A stretch of DNA of 61,095 bases, from positions 1 through 61,095 of the IMG/VR virus record IMGVR_UViG_3300046005_000771, one strand, 5' to 3'. The position numbers and the translations under genes are program-made. Under the pieces are notes generated by a model that did not search any database, was not told where the DNA came from, and saw only the letters and a list, made by a program, of their open reading frames with translations. This DNA comes from a virus. Numbering within the stretch: the stretch's first letter is position 1; each line of letters begins with the position of its first letter. Of this stretch, positions 8,728-15,896 are shown piece after piece.

Positions 8728-10197
8728 TCAATAGTACTCGAACGCAACATCTTGTTGTTTATCCTCTTCCATTAAATCCGTTCCAAGAGAGATAAAATTA
8801 CCTGCCCTAAAACGATTCAAGGCCTGCGTCGTGCTGTCGACCATGTCGTCGTTGTCGCCATTCGGGAATGCAGCGCACTCCTCCACTAATTCCTCTGCCC
8901 AGTCCGTGTCCGGGGCCCACACCATGCCTGCCTCCAAGATAGGGGCCACAGAATGCGCACGCGATACCTTGTCCTGCCCACTGCGTCTACCTCCTGGCGA
9001 ATACATGGTCACAGGAATACCCATCCTACGCAGCTCCTGCTGAAGCGTGATCCCTGTCGCTTTGGCCTCGATCAACACATTGTCAGGCTGCCACTGGTCA
9101 TACTGGTCCTTGGCAATACGTTTTAGCTCCGGGAAGTCCCAGCGTCCGCGCGTGACGTCAAGCAAGATTATGTTAGGCCCTGAGTCTTGGTCCGGGTAGA
9201 ACACGCCCCAGGTCGTGATTACAGAGTAGTCGGCCGTCTCTTTCTTGGAGTATGCCGTATCATACGATTGGATAATATACTCTACGGGGGGTGCTTCGTC
9301 CGAGGGCCACACTTGCCACCAGTCCCTCTTCAATATAGCGCCTTCGTCGTTGGTTGGCTGTTGCTGCCACTGGGCCTGCCACTTCTGTGGGGATAAGGAT
9401 GCTTTGACCGCGAGCAACTCTTCAAGCTTCCAGAACGAGGGCCACAACGGATTGCCGCTAGGCAAGACTGCAGGGAATTCAATAATCTCCCAGCGGTCAG
9501 CATTATGGCTAGTCTGTGCCTTGACAAGCTTTGCCGTTAAGTCCTTCGTGTTCCAACGGGTCATCACAATGACAATAGCACCACCTGGCTGTAGACGCTG
9601 ACGAGGGCCGGAGGTGTACCAGTCCCAGGCGTTCTCCATGGCCAGCTCTGACAAGGCATCCTGCTCTGAGTGCGGGTCATCAATAATCAACAAATCCGCA
9701 CCACGGCCGGTCATCGCGCCGCCAACCCCAACAGCAAAGTATTCCCCGCCATGGTCCGTGTCCCACCGACCCGCGGCCTTGGAGTCCGCTCGAAGGGCCA
9801 CATTATTGAACACCTGCTTATACTCTTCCGAGTCCATCAAGTTACGGACCTTACGGCCGAACCGCACGGCAAGCTCCCCCGTGTGGGTTGCTTGAATGAT
9901 CTTGGTCCGCGGCCGACGGCCCATTATGAACGCGGGTAGCAGATAGGACGAGAACTCAGACTTGGTGTGCCTCGGAGGCATGTTAACGATCAGTCTTTTC
10001 AAGGTCCCATCTGCTAGACGGTTAAAGGCATCTGCCATTTTTGTGTGGTGCGCGCCCAAGATAGCATCGGGCCATACGTATTTGGCAAAGGACAAGAAGT
10101 CCGTTTGCGCTTTCTCCTGCGCTTCTAATTGCAATAGACGAAGCTCTAGTCTGGCCGCTTCAATCGAGGCTTGTTCAGCCGCAGAGGTGCTAAGCAT
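8728..10197 (-). CDS. terL: Terminase large subunit
   Basis: 489 residues, normal for the family. The ATPase domain has the deviant P-loop MPPRHTKSE at about 73-81 and Walker B LLIIDDPHS at about 169-177, followed by VIVMTRWNTKDLT (coupling motif). The RNase H-fold nuclease half shows the acidic triad: IQSYDTAYSKK near 310, NVLIEAKATG near 375, and DNDDMVDSTTQAL near 455. It pumps DNA into the prohead through the portal and cuts the concatemer. It is the first gene of the late block. Its probable small-subunit partner is encoded 7 kb away in another operon. The start is ATG at 10197 with a weak AAAGAGA Shine-Dalgarno. Confidence 0.95.
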   Translation of the reverse strand: MLSTSAAEQASIEAARLELRLLQLEAQEKAQTDFLSFAKYVWPDAILGAHHTKMADAFNRLADGTLKRLIVNMPPRHTKSEFSSYLLPAFIMGRRPRTKIIQATHTGELAVRFGRKVRNLMDSEEYKQVFNNVALRADSKAAGRWDTDHGGEYFAVGVGGAMTGRGADLLIIDDPHSEQDALSELAMENAWDWYTSGPRQRLQPGGAIVIVMTRWNTKDLTAKLVKAQTSHNADRWEIIEFPAVLPSGNPLWPSFWKLEELLAVKASLSPQKWQAQWQQQPTNDEGAILKRDWWQVWPSDEAPPVEYIIQSYDTAYSKKETADYSVITTWGVFYPDQDSGPNIILLDVTRGRWDFPELKRIAKDQYDQWQPDNVLIEAKATGITLQQELRRMGIPVTMYSPGGRRSGQDKVSRAHSVAPILEAGMVWAPDTDWAEELVEECAAFPNGDNDDMVDSTTQALNRFRAGNFISLGTDLMEEDKQQDVAFEYY

Positions 10198-10372
10198 ATG
10201 TTTTCATTCTCTTTAATTTTTGTAAAAATTTTTCTGGCAATGGCTTTATTAAAACAAGGGGGCCTATTTGTAGGGTCATAATACCTCAATTTCGTTTGGA
10301 GTGCGAAAAACTGTGCGAAATCGGGCTAAAGCTACTGCTCCGCCGGCGGTGGGGCGTTTTTTTGGTGGGTGG

Positions 10373-10392
10373 GTTAGTGAGTGCTCACTTAC
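10373..10392. promoter_or_regulatory. Operator-like imperfect palindrome
   Basis: GTTAGTGAG, two bases, CTCACTTAC: 8 of 9 arm positions pair. The left arm carries the GTTAGT hexamer that also forms the arms of the two palindromes at 10656-10694, so one protein might bind all three. No binding protein can be assigned from sequence. Confidence 0.4.
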
Positions 10393-10480
10393 ACGCGGGC
10401 CATGGTTCTAGGGACTCTTCCCCCCTCGCGCCGGCCGCGGTCCATGGACCGGCGACCACGGACCGCGGACCATGAAAAAG

Positions 10481-10566
10481 TTATCCACAATTTGCAGCAT
10501 TTGCCACGAAAAGTTATCCACAATTCATGCACAGCGAATCCACAGGAAACGCACAGGATATCCACA
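10481..10566 (+). promoter_or_regulatory. Cluster of DnaA boxes
   Basis: Two perfect copies of the consensus DnaA box TTATCCACA lie at 10481-10489 and 10514-10522, then a two-mismatch copy (GAATCCACA) at 10536-10544 and a one-mismatch copy (ATATCCACA) at 10558-10566, all on the same strand. Chance occurrence of two perfect 9-mers 33 bp apart in an intergenic gap is very low. This is the initiator-binding pattern of bacterial and plasmid origins and suggests that host DnaA acts here, for replication or for transcriptional control. Confidence 0.7.
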
Positions 10567-10655
10567 ACCCGCCTTGTAGGGTAGGTTCAATTCCGGACCA
10601 AGGGCCGCCTAAGCGCTTAAAAAGGGCCTTGCTGGGCATGCGACTTTGCGCATTG

Positions 10656-10694
10656 GTTAGTGGTTACTAACATTTTAGGTTAGTGCCTACTAAC
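10656..10694. promoter_or_regulatory. Paired 16-bp palindromes GTTAGT-N4-ACTAAC
   Basis: Two palindromes with identical 6-bp arms and different 4-bp spacers (GGTT and GCCT) occupy 10656-10671 and 10679-10694. Their centres are 23 bp apart, close to two helical turns, so two dimers would bind on the same face of the DNA. Conserved arms with free spacers are typical of dimeric repressor or initiator sites. The likely binder is phage- or host-encoded and unknown. Confidence 0.6.
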
Positions 10695-10696
10695 AT

Positions 10697-10785
10697 GCAA
10701 TGTGACCAGGCTTTTTTCCGGACACGGGCACCGGCAATCCGGACACGGACCACGGGCAATGTGACCAGGCTTTTTTCCGGACACG
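10697..10785. repeat. Direct repeat, two 30-bp copies
   Basis: An identical 30-bp sequence beginning GCAATGTGACCAGGC, followed by a T tract and CCGGACACG, occurs at 10697-10726 and 10756-10785, 59 bp apart. It immediately follows the second GTTAGT palindrome. It is non-coding, and GC-rich small dyads around it continue to about 10850. It could be an iteron pair of an origin or simply a duplicated spacer. Confidence 0.7.
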
Positions 10786-10978
10786 CGACCGGCCGCGCGT
10801 ATCGCATAGCGGGTCACGCTCCACGGCCCACGGGCCACGCTCCGCTGGCCTAGTTTACATATAGACAGACAGCAAGGGCGGCGGCCAGCCATTGGACGGC
10901 GTAAAGGCGTGCCAGCGCTGTTTAAAGGGCATGCTGGCCGGCATTGGCCGGACTAGGTAACCGGCACGCAAAAAAGCT

Positions 10979-11008
10979 TGCAAGCTTTACTAATATAGGG
11001 TCTAATTC
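10979..11008 (+). promoter_or_regulatory. Promoter candidate for the accessory operon
   Basis: TTGCAA at 10979-10984 could be a -35 element, with a weak TAATTC (11003-11008) or CTAATT -10 at 17-18 bp. The -35 lies inside the perfect 14-bp palindrome AAGCTTGCAAGCTT (10974-10987), a possible operator. The first gene begins at 11065 after a GAAAGAAAGGG ribosome site. The -10 match is poor, so confidence is modest. Confidence 0.4.
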
Positions 11009-11064
11009 TAATTAGCACGACGCGGGCGCGGCGTGCAACATACAGCAGAAAGAAAGGGCACAAC

Positions 11065-11343
11065 ATGAAAGCATATAGACACCTAGTAAAGCATGCATTG
11101 GCCGCTGGCCATACCGTTTCAGTTTATGACGGCGAAGAGTGGGCATGCAAAAAGAGCGCCAGCCATAACCAAATTATTGCGGACATCGAGAGCGTCGAAG
11201 AGGCGCAATTAATTATCCGCGACGCCGCCGGCGAAAAGCTGGGCTGGGCGCTGGTAGTGCTGGGCTTGGCCGACGACGAACTAGTCGCGGACTTTTCAGA
11301 CAACCAATTCATGGGCGACTGGTGGAACAGCTACAACCAATAA
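11065..11343 (+). CDS. Unknown acidic protein, first gene of accessory operon
   Basis: 92 residues, acidic, with no membrane segment. It starts at an ATG after GAAAGAAAGGG. Sequence features are a helical N-terminus (KAYRHLVKHALAAGHTVSVYDG) and an Asp/Trp-rich end (DFSDNQFMGDWWNSYNQ). Its GC-rich codon use is unlike that of the late genes. I recognise a general resemblance to small plasmid/phage accessory proteins but no named family. Confidence 0.65.
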   Translation: MKAYRHLVKHALAAGHTVSVYDGEEWACKKSASHNQIIADIESVEEAQLIIRDAAGEKLGWALVVLGLADDELVADFSDNQFMGDWWNSYNQ

Positions 11344-11348
11344 ACCAC

Positions 11349-11366
11349 GGCGGCCAGCTGGTCGCC
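11349..11366 (+). repeat. Intergenic hairpin module, copy 1
   Basis: A 7-bp stem GGCGGCC / GGTCGCC (one G-U pair) with AGCT loop lies just after a stop codon and is followed by GCAACCATACAGAAAGAAAGGGG, which holds the ribosome site of the next gene. Near-copies lie at 12274, 12957 and 13617. There is no U tract, so it is not a classical terminator; an mRNA processing or stability element is more likely. Confidence 0.7.
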
Positions 11367-11398
11367 GCAACCATACAGAAAGAAAGGGGCAAGACAAA

Positions 11399-12265
11399 AT
11401 GAGCAACCCAATTTATCAGACAGTAACCGACCAAATTATCGCCGAGCTAGAAAAGGGCGCGGCGCCATGGGTAAAGCCATGGCACGCGGACGCGGCCAGC
11501 GGCGCCGACCATAATATCGTGACCGGCGCGGCCTATCGCGGCGTAAACCGGTTAATTCTAGGCATGGCCAGCATGGGCAACGGCTACGCGGCCGGCCAAT
11601 GGGCGACCTATAAGCAATGGCAAGACCGCGGCGCGCAAGTGCTCAAGGGCCAAAAGGGCACGGCCATTTGCTTTTATAAGCCCGTGGCCGGCACGGTAGA
11701 CGCGGCGACCGGCGACAAAATCAACGGCTATGCCGTGCTAAAAGCCTACTCGGTTTTTAACATCGAGCAGACGGACGCCGAGCGCGCACCGGCGGCCGAG
11801 CCCGTGGCCGTGCCATTCGACGCCAGCGAGCATTGCGAGGCGGCCATAGTAAAAACCGGCGCCATTATCCGCCACGGCGGGGACGCGGCATTCTACATGC
11901 CGAGCACGGACGCCGTGCAATTGCCGCATAAAGCAAGTTTCGACAGCGCCGCGCATTATTACGCGACGGCCTTTCATGAATTGGCCCATTGGACCGGCGC
12001 TAAGCATAGGCTGGACCGCGACCACTCCGGCCGTTTTGGGAATCCGGCTTATGCCTTTGAAGAGCTGGTCGCCGAGATAGGCGCCGCCTACCTATGCGCG
12101 GATAACGGCATCGCCGGTGAGCTCCGGCACGCTGGCTATATTCAGAGCTGGCTCAAGGCATGCCGCGACGATAACACGGCCATATTCAAGGCGGCCGCGC
12201 TTGCGCAGAAAGCGGCGGATTATATCAAGGGCACGGCCGAGGCCGTCGAGGCCGAGGCGGCTTAA
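11399..12265 (+). CDS. ardC: ArdC-family antirestriction protein (ssDNA-binding plus zincin metallopeptidase)
   Basis: 288 residues. The N-terminal ArdC domain (about 1-125) starts MSNPIYQTVTDQIIAELEKG and includes PWVKPWH, YRGVNRLILGM and WATYKQWQDRGAQVLKGQKG, all typical of the ArdC/TraC-primase N-terminal ssDNA-binding domain. The C-terminal zincin domain has the metal motif FHELAHWTGAKHRLDRD near residue 190, with downstream FEELVAEIGAAYL, the usual third-ligand region. Known members protect incoming single-stranded DNA against host restriction. It is second in the plus-strand operon, flanked by hairpin modules, and fits early expression against host defences. GC-rich codons suggest acquisition from a plasmid-like source. 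Confidence 0.9.
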   Translation: MSNPIYQTVTDQIIAELEKGAAPWVKPWHADAASGADHNIVTGAAYRGVNRLILGMASMGNGYAAGQWATYKQWQDRGAQVLKGQKGTAICFYKPVAGTVDAATGDKINGYAVLKAYSVFNIEQTDAERAPAAEPVAVPFDASEHCEAAIVKTGAIIRHGGDAAFYMPSTDAVQLPHKASFDSAAHYYATAFHELAHWTGAKHRLDRDHSGRFGNPAYAFEELVAEIGAAYLCADNGIAGELRHAGYIQSWLKACRDDNTAIFKAAALAQKAADYIKGTAEAVEAEAA

Positions 12266-12273
12266 TTTAACAC

Positions 12274-12293
12274 CGGCGGCCAGCTGGCCGCCG
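12274..12293 (+). repeat. Intergenic hairpin module, copy 2 (perfect palindrome)
   Basis: CGGCGGCCAGCTGGCCGCCG is a perfect 20-bp palindrome placed 8 bases after the ardC stop. It is followed by CAACCATAGAAAGGGAA, the ribosome site of the next gene. The same layout is seen at 11349, 12957 and 13617. Confidence 0.75.
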
Positions 12294-12318
12294 CAACCAT
12301 AGAAAGGGAACTAAAACC

Positions 12319-12474
12319 ATGTTTAAAATCTACTACAGCGGCGACCAAGCGCGACCAGCTAACACTTGGCCAGTTGAAACCTATACGCGGCGCATCGAGG
12401 CAGAAAGCGCCGCCATTGAACTATTAATGGCCGGCTACTATGTAAGCTGGGACGAAAGCGAGGCGACAGAATGA
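12319..12474 (+). CDS. Small unknown protein
   Basis: 51 residues, read from the ATG at 12319 after GAAAGGGAACTAAAACC. The sequence begins MFKIYYSGDQARPANTWPVE and ends in an acidic WDESEATE. The stop overlaps the next start as ATGA (12471-12474), so the two are translationally coupled. No family is recognised. Confidence 0.65.
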   Translation: MFKIYYSGDQARPANTWPVETYTRRIEAESAAIELLMAGYYVSWDESEATE

Positions 12475-12947
12475 AACAGGCAACCATAATCAAGCGCCTA
12501 CAAGCGCGAGCGCTGGCCAATTACAATAACGGCTGGGATACTTTCGTTGAATGCTACGAGGCGGCGGACTGGCTCGCATTCACGACCAACGATGACACCG
12601 GCGAGCCTATGACATGGCGCGAGGCGCTGGACATGGCCGAGCAATGCGTGAGTATATGGCGCGAGCGCGAGGCCGAGGCGGCAAGCTATAGCGAAAACTT
12701 TTTAAAGGCCGAGGCGGACGCGCTGGCGGATTTAATCACCGCGGACAATGCCAAGCTTTACGCCTTGGCCGATGACAAGCTAGTTTTCTGCGCCGATATA
12801 AGCGGCCTTAGAATAGACAGCCCGCAAGTGCTGGCAATTGAAAACGCGCTAATTGAGCTATGCGAGGCGGACGACGGCGACGACTGGAGCCCGCGCGAGC
12901 CGCTACAATTCATACCGCACGCCAGCGATTATTCACGATTTGATTAA
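12471..12947 (+). CDS. Unknown acidic, helical protein
   Basis: 158 residues, Ala/Glu/Asp-rich and largely helical, with RLQARALANYNNGWDTFVE near the N-terminus and an acidic C-terminal third (EADDGDDWSPREP). It is coupled to the previous gene through an ATGA overlap. There is no enzymatic motif. Confidence 0.65.
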   Translation: MKQATIIKRLQARALANYNNGWDTFVECYEAADWLAFTTNDDTGEPMTWREALDMAEQCVSIWREREAEAASYSENFLKAEADALADLITADNAKLYALADDKLVFCADISGLRIDSPQVLAIENALIELCEADDGDDWSPREPLQFIPHASDYSRFD

Positions 12948-12956
12948 TTAAACCAT

Positions 12957-12976
12957 GGCGGCCAGCGATGGCCGCC
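12957..12976 (+). repeat. Intergenic hairpin module, copy 3
   Basis: GGCGGCC at 12957-12963 pairs with GGCCGCC at 12970-12976 around an AGCGAT loop, followed by GCAACCATAGAGAGGGA. The stem is kept relative to copies 1, 2 and 4 while the loop differs, which suggests the structure matters. Confidence 0.7.
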
Positions 12977-13000
12977 GCAACCATAGAGAGGGATTAAACC

Positions 13001-13216
13001 ATGCAAACATACGACATCATTATCACCGACGAATGCGGCGACGAGTGCACCTATTGGACGGGATTCAAAACCGATAGGGAGGCCCGAAACGAGATGGCCA
13101 AGCTTATGGACGACCACCCCGAATGGTATGGCGCCCATGTGGAGCCAAGCCGGAAAGAGATATACCGCCAAGCATGGCAAGACCGCTACGATAACGATAC
13201 TCAAGACTTATATTAA
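13001..13216 (+). CDS. Unknown small acidic protein
   Basis: 71 residues (MQTYDIIITDECGDECTYW at the start), with a beta-alpha pattern like several other small proteins of this operon and two Cys near the N-terminus. An AGAGAGGGA ribosome site follows hairpin copy 3. No known family. Confidence 0.65.
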   Translation: MQTYDIIITDECGDECTYWTGFKTDREARNEMAKLMDDHPEWYGAHVEPSRKEIYRQAWQDRYDNDTQDLY

Positions 13217-13233
13217 AACGGAGGCATTAAACC

Positions 13234-13593
13234 ATGAGCAATTTAGACTTATTACACGAGGCCGCGCCGCAATTTTTTGAAACTCACGAGGCCAACAAGC
13301 GGGCGCTGGCCGCGCTCGATGGCGTGCTCTTAGGCAATGGCCATGTGATTATGGTGGGCGACTTAGCTATCAAGCCCACGATGGAGCGCGAGGCCGGCGG
13401 CTGGCGACTAGTGGAGGCGACGCCGTGCAAGCTAACAGACGCGCCGCAATACAGCAAAGAATCCGCCGAGAAGATAGCGGCGGCCGTAAGCAATGGCAAC
13501 GATGAGAAAGGGCACGCCGTGCATATACGCGAGGCCCTAAGCAATGCCATAGCGGCGAGCGAGGCCATAATAATAACGCTTGCAGAGATTTAA
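13234..13593 (+). CDS. Unknown protein
   Basis: 119 residues, Ala/Glu-rich and helical, without membrane segments. A short central region has HVIMVGDLAIKPTMEREAGGWRL. It starts 17 bases after the previous stop with a GGAGG site, the best canonical Shine-Dalgarno in this operon. Function unknown. Confidence 0.65.
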   Translation: MSNLDLLHEAAPQFFETHEANKRALAALDGVLLGNGHVIMVGDLAIKPTMEREAGGWRLVEATPCKLTDAPQYSKESAEKIAAAVSNGNDEKGHAVHIREALSNAIAASEAIIITLAEI

Positions 13594-13616
13594 AACTTGG
13601 CATTACAATAGCAACC

Positions 13617-13640
13617 AGCGGCCGGCGATGGCTGGCCGCT
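13617..13640 (+). repeat. Intergenic hairpin module, copy 4 (diverged)
   Basis: AGCGGCC (13617-13623) pairs with GGCCGCT (13634-13640) around a 10-base loop, followed by CAATCATACAGATAGAAAGAGAGG before the next start. The outer base pair is changed on both sides (G-C to A-T) relative to copies 1-3, a compensatory change that supports a selected RNA structure. Confidence 0.6.
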
Positions 13641-13669
13641 CAATCATACAGATAGAAAGAGAGGACATC

Positions 13670-14056
13670 ATGAGCACTAGAGGACTATATACATTCAAAG
13701 ATGCAGACGGAGCCTATACCGTTTTTAAGCATTGGGATAATTATCCTAAGAGCGACAGCGGCTATGGCGCCTATCAGTTTATTAAAAACGCCTTGGCCTA
13801 TGCTTGGCAATTGCCAAGGTTCGAGGCCGACGAGTTCGCGGCTTCATTTATAGCGGCCAATAAGAAAGCCGGCGGCGGCGATTTAAGACTGCTACCCGCG
13901 GACGCAACCAATGGCGACACGCTCGGCGTGGAGTTTTGGTATACCGTCGAGGCCGACGGCCAGCGGCTTAGGGTTTTATGCCGAGACTTATTCAATGGCG
14001 TGGACTTAGAGCCGGTTTATCTATCAGCATCAATCAATCAAAGAAAGGCGGCATGA
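13670..14056 (+). CDS. Conserved phage/plasmid protein (MSTRGLYTF family)
   Basis: 128 residues. I chose the ATG at 13670 because GAAAGAGAGGACATC precedes it. It begins MSTRGLYTFKDADGAYTVFK, then HWDNYPKSDSGYGAY; this N-terminal signature recurs in many phage and prophage proteins of unknown function. The C-terminal half is alpha/beta with several Trp/Tyr. It overlaps the next start by four bases. Cytoplasmic; role unknown. Confidence 0.7.
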   Translation: MSTRGLYTFKDADGAYTVFKHWDNYPKSDSGYGAYQFIKNALAYAWQLPRFEADEFAASFIAANKKAGGGDLRLLPADATNGDTLGVEFWYTVEADGQRLRVLCRDLFNGVDLEPVYLSASINQRKAA

Positions 14057-14346
14057 TCATGCGAATTTTATGTTATACAGACGCTGGCCATGGCTGGTTT
14101 AAAGTAGATAGAGCATTGCTGGAAAAGCTTGGCATTGATGGCGATATATCAACTTTCAGCTATCAACGCAAAAATAGCGTATACCTAGAAGAAGATTGCG
14201 ACGCTGGGCGCCTATTTAAGGCGCTGGACGACCGCAAAATTGCATGGACTTATATAGAAAGCCATACAGATAAAACCAGCAAAATACGCGGCTATGACCG
14301 CTATAAAAAGGGAGCCAGCCATGCAAACAATTCAATTCATGCCTAA
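14053..14346 (+). CDS. Unknown small protein
   Basis: 97 residues starting at the ATG at 14053 (MIMRILCYTDAGHGWFKV), with GAAAGGCGG just upstream. The C-terminal half is basic (KTSKIRGYDRYKKGASH). It overlaps the following GP88 gene by 26 bases. A D-AGHGWF motif at the N-terminus is shared, in my recollection, with other small phage proteins; no function is known. Confidence 0.65.
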   Translation: MIMRILCYTDAGHGWFKVDRALLEKLGIDGDISTFSYQRKNSVYLEEDCDAGRLFKALDDRKIAWTYIESHTDKTSKIRGYDRYKKGASHANNSIHA

Positions 14347-14941
14347 ACTTAGCGAGCCTAAGAAAATGCCATGCCATACCTTTAGCACGCCGGCGACGGC
14401 GTGCCATACTGGCCGCAAGCTGGCCGAGATTAAAGGGAGTGTATGCCATGGATGCTATGCCATGAAAGGCAACTACCGTTATAAGAACGTAATGGCCCAC
14501 AGGGAGCATAATTTGAACTCGCTGGGTGACTTACCCTCGTGGACCGCTGGAATGATAGCGGCCATTAAAAGCAACGATACGACCGGCTATTTCAGATGGC
14601 ACGACAGCGGCGATATTCAAAGCGAGGCCCATTTGATGGCTATCATGGACATTGCCGAGGCCATGCCGGAGGTAACATTTTGGCTACCGACGAAAGAGAA
14701 AGGCATGCTGGCCAAGGTAAACCGACAACGAGCCATGCCGGATAATTTAACCGTGCGATTAAGCATGCCAATGCTGGACATGGCGCCAGCTGGCACGTGG
14801 CCAACAACGAGCACCGTTATAACCAAGGCGGGCACCATTGACGGCGTCGAATGCAAGGCGCCAGCTAATAATGGCAAGTGCGGGACATGCCGCGCATGCT
14901 GGGATAAAGCCATTTCAAATGTAACCTACTTAAAACACTAG
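14321..14941 (+). CDS. GP88-family protein (cysteine-rich phage protein)
   Basis: 206 residues from the ATG at 14321, chosen because AAAAGGGAG precedes it; an upstream in-frame ATG at 14294 lacks a ribosome site. It shows clustered Cys: KMPCHTFSTPATACHTGRKL, SVCHGCYAMKG, and a C-terminal CKAPANNGKCGTCRACWD, with a central FRWHDSGDIQSEAHL. This combination matches the family named after mycobacteriophage gene product 88, found in phages and plasmids, whose biochemical role is not established. The Cys pattern suggests metal or Fe-S binding. It is the most conserved-looking unknown of this operon. Confidence 0.8.
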   Translation: MQTIQFMPKLSEPKKMPCHTFSTPATACHTGRKLAEIKGSVCHGCYAMKGNYRYKNVMAHREHNLNSLGDLPSWTAGMIAAIKSNDTTGYFRWHDSGDIQSEAHLMAIMDIAEAMPEVTFWLPTKEKGMLAKVNRQRAMPDNLTVRLSMPMLDMAPAGTWPTTSTVITKAGTIDGVECKAPANNGKCGTCRACWDKAISNVTYLKH

Positions 14942-14957
14942 AAAGCGAGAAAGCAAA

Positions 14958-15146
14958 ATGAGAGAAAGAGAAGACTTAATCCACAAGCTTGTGGGGTATA
15001 ACCTAGAGCTATGCCAAACCGATACCAGCTTCGCCGATGGCCTAGTATGGGACTTATTAATGCATGGTTTTAAGGGATTTAAAAACATGGACGAGGCCGA
15101 GCTATTGGCCGAGCTTAAACATTGTGACTTTGACGAAAGGGATTAG
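14958..15146 (+). CDS. Unknown small acidic protein
   Basis: 62 residues, acidic and helical (MREREDLIHKLVGYNLELCQ). It is preceded by GAAAGCGAGAAAG. No known family. Confidence 0.6.
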   Translation: MREREDLIHKLVGYNLELCQTDTSFADGLVWDLLMHGFKGFKNMDEAELLAELKHCDFDERD

Positions 15147-15149
15147 ACC

Positions 15150-15320
15150 ATGACAAAAGACCAAATACTTAGCGACTTAGACCAAGCGCAACGATTGTTG
15201 TCGAACGTGTATCACTATGCGCAGAATATCAACGACGGCAATGTAGAGCAATTGATGAGCGTGGCCGACAGTTGCATTATCGATGCTATTGATGGACTAG
15301 ACAGGGAGCCGGCGCTATGA
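15150..15320 (+). CDS. Unknown small acidic protein
   Basis: 56 residues from the ATG at 15150 (MTKDQILSDLDQAQRLL), helical and acidic. The stop at 15318-15320 overlaps the next start as ATGA. Spacing from the previous gene is three bases. Confidence 0.6.
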   Translation: MTKDQILSDLDQAQRLLSNVYHYAQNINDGNVEQLMSVADSCIIDAIDGLDREPAL

Positions 15321-15508
15321 ATCTACACTCAAGCATTGAATGGGCCGTAAGCCGCCTCGTGGATAATTACGAGTGGCAAGGCAATATAGACCGCGACGAA
15401 TGGCAAGAGCTACAGGAAACAATAGCGATGGCCATAATGGCCGATAGGCGCTTAGCGCAAACCGTATTGGCCGCATGCCTAGACAGCGGCATTATAGAGG
15501 AGGACTAA
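15317..15508 (+). CDS. Unknown small protein
   Basis: 63 residues, helical (MNLHSSIEWAVSRLVDNYEW), coupled to the previous gene through ATGA. A GGAGCC ribosome site lies in the upstream gene. No family recognised. Confidence 0.6.
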   Translation: MNLHSSIEWAVSRLVDNYEWQGNIDRDEWQELQETIAMAIMADRRLAQTVLAACLDSGIIEED

Positions 15509-15511
15509 ACC

Positions 15512-15694
15512 ATGGCAAAATTTGAAGCATACGCAGAGTATGTGACCATATTACGGATTGAGCTGGAGGCCGATACATTGGAGCAAGCCATTGAAATTGC
15601 CGGCGATACCGATGGCGGCGAGTGGAAACCAGTTGATTTTGATGGCTGGACCGTAACCGATGTATTACCTATGCAGGAGGTAAATCATGGCTAA
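15512..15694 (+). CDS. Unknown small beta-alpha protein, paralogue of next gene
   Basis: 60 residues, strongly acidic. The pattern ILRIELEADTLEQAIEIA resembles ITTIEVEADTPEEALGRE in the next gene, so the two look like tandem paralogues. AGGAGG precedes the start. This small beta-alpha fold is common in phage genomes, without known function. Confidence 0.6.
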   Translation: MAKFEAYAEYVTILRIELEADTLEQAIEIAGDTDGGEWKPVDFDGWTVTDVLPMQEVNHG

Positions 15695-15896
15695 ATACAC
15701 AATATGCCGCTATCTGATAACCACGATTGAAGTGGAGGCCGACACGCCGGAGGAGGCACTAGGGCGCGAGCAATACAGCGGAACTAAGGTAGACATTACT
15801 GACGATACTTACCCATTGGAATGGGAATGGTCCACTAATCCGGCATGGGTTATAGACGAGGACGGCGAGACCGTGCTAGAGGAGGGATACCCATGA
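15687..15896 (+). CDS. Unknown small beta-alpha protein, paralogue of previous gene
   Basis: 69 residues, acidic, sharing the EADT-E-A core with the previous gene and ending with several Trp and Glu. It overlaps the previous gene by 8 bases and the next by 4 (ATGA), within a tight chain of coupled genes. Confidence 0.6.
   Translation: MAKYTICRYLITTIEVEADTPEEALGREQYSGTKVDITDDTYPLEWEWSTNPAWVIDEDGETVLEEGYP

Larger units (their letters stand above)
10198..11064. other. Intergenic control region between divergent late and accessory operons (origin candidate)
   Basis: 867 bp without a credible gene, between terL (leftward) and the accessory operon (rightward). From left to right it holds an AT-rich terL leader, a TGCGAAA direct pair at 10302-10320, a dyad at 10373-10392, a GC-rich stretch of GGTCC/CCACGG-type small dyads at 10430-10475, a DnaA-box cluster at 10481-10566, two identical-arm palindromes at 10656-10694, a 30-bp direct repeat at 10697-10785, and a promoter candidate near 10979. 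DnaA boxes, iterated dyads and divergent transcription together suggest a replication origin or master control region. Confidence 0.6.

Noticed and set aside
10335-10370. Plus-strand terminator (GC-rich stem followed by seven Ts)
   Set aside because: The stem (CGCC/GGCG with a long loop) is weak and there is no plus-strand gene to its left to terminate.
10566-10595. tRNA-like 3' end (GGTTCAATTCC near 10578)
   Set aside because: The T-stem does not pair and no acceptor or anticodon arm can be built upstream; there is also no integrase that would suggest an attachment site.
10680-10892. Minus-strand 70-codon frame in the control region
   Set aside because: It runs over the direct repeats and GC-rich dyads, has no ribosome site and low-complexity Arg/Pro/Cys composition.
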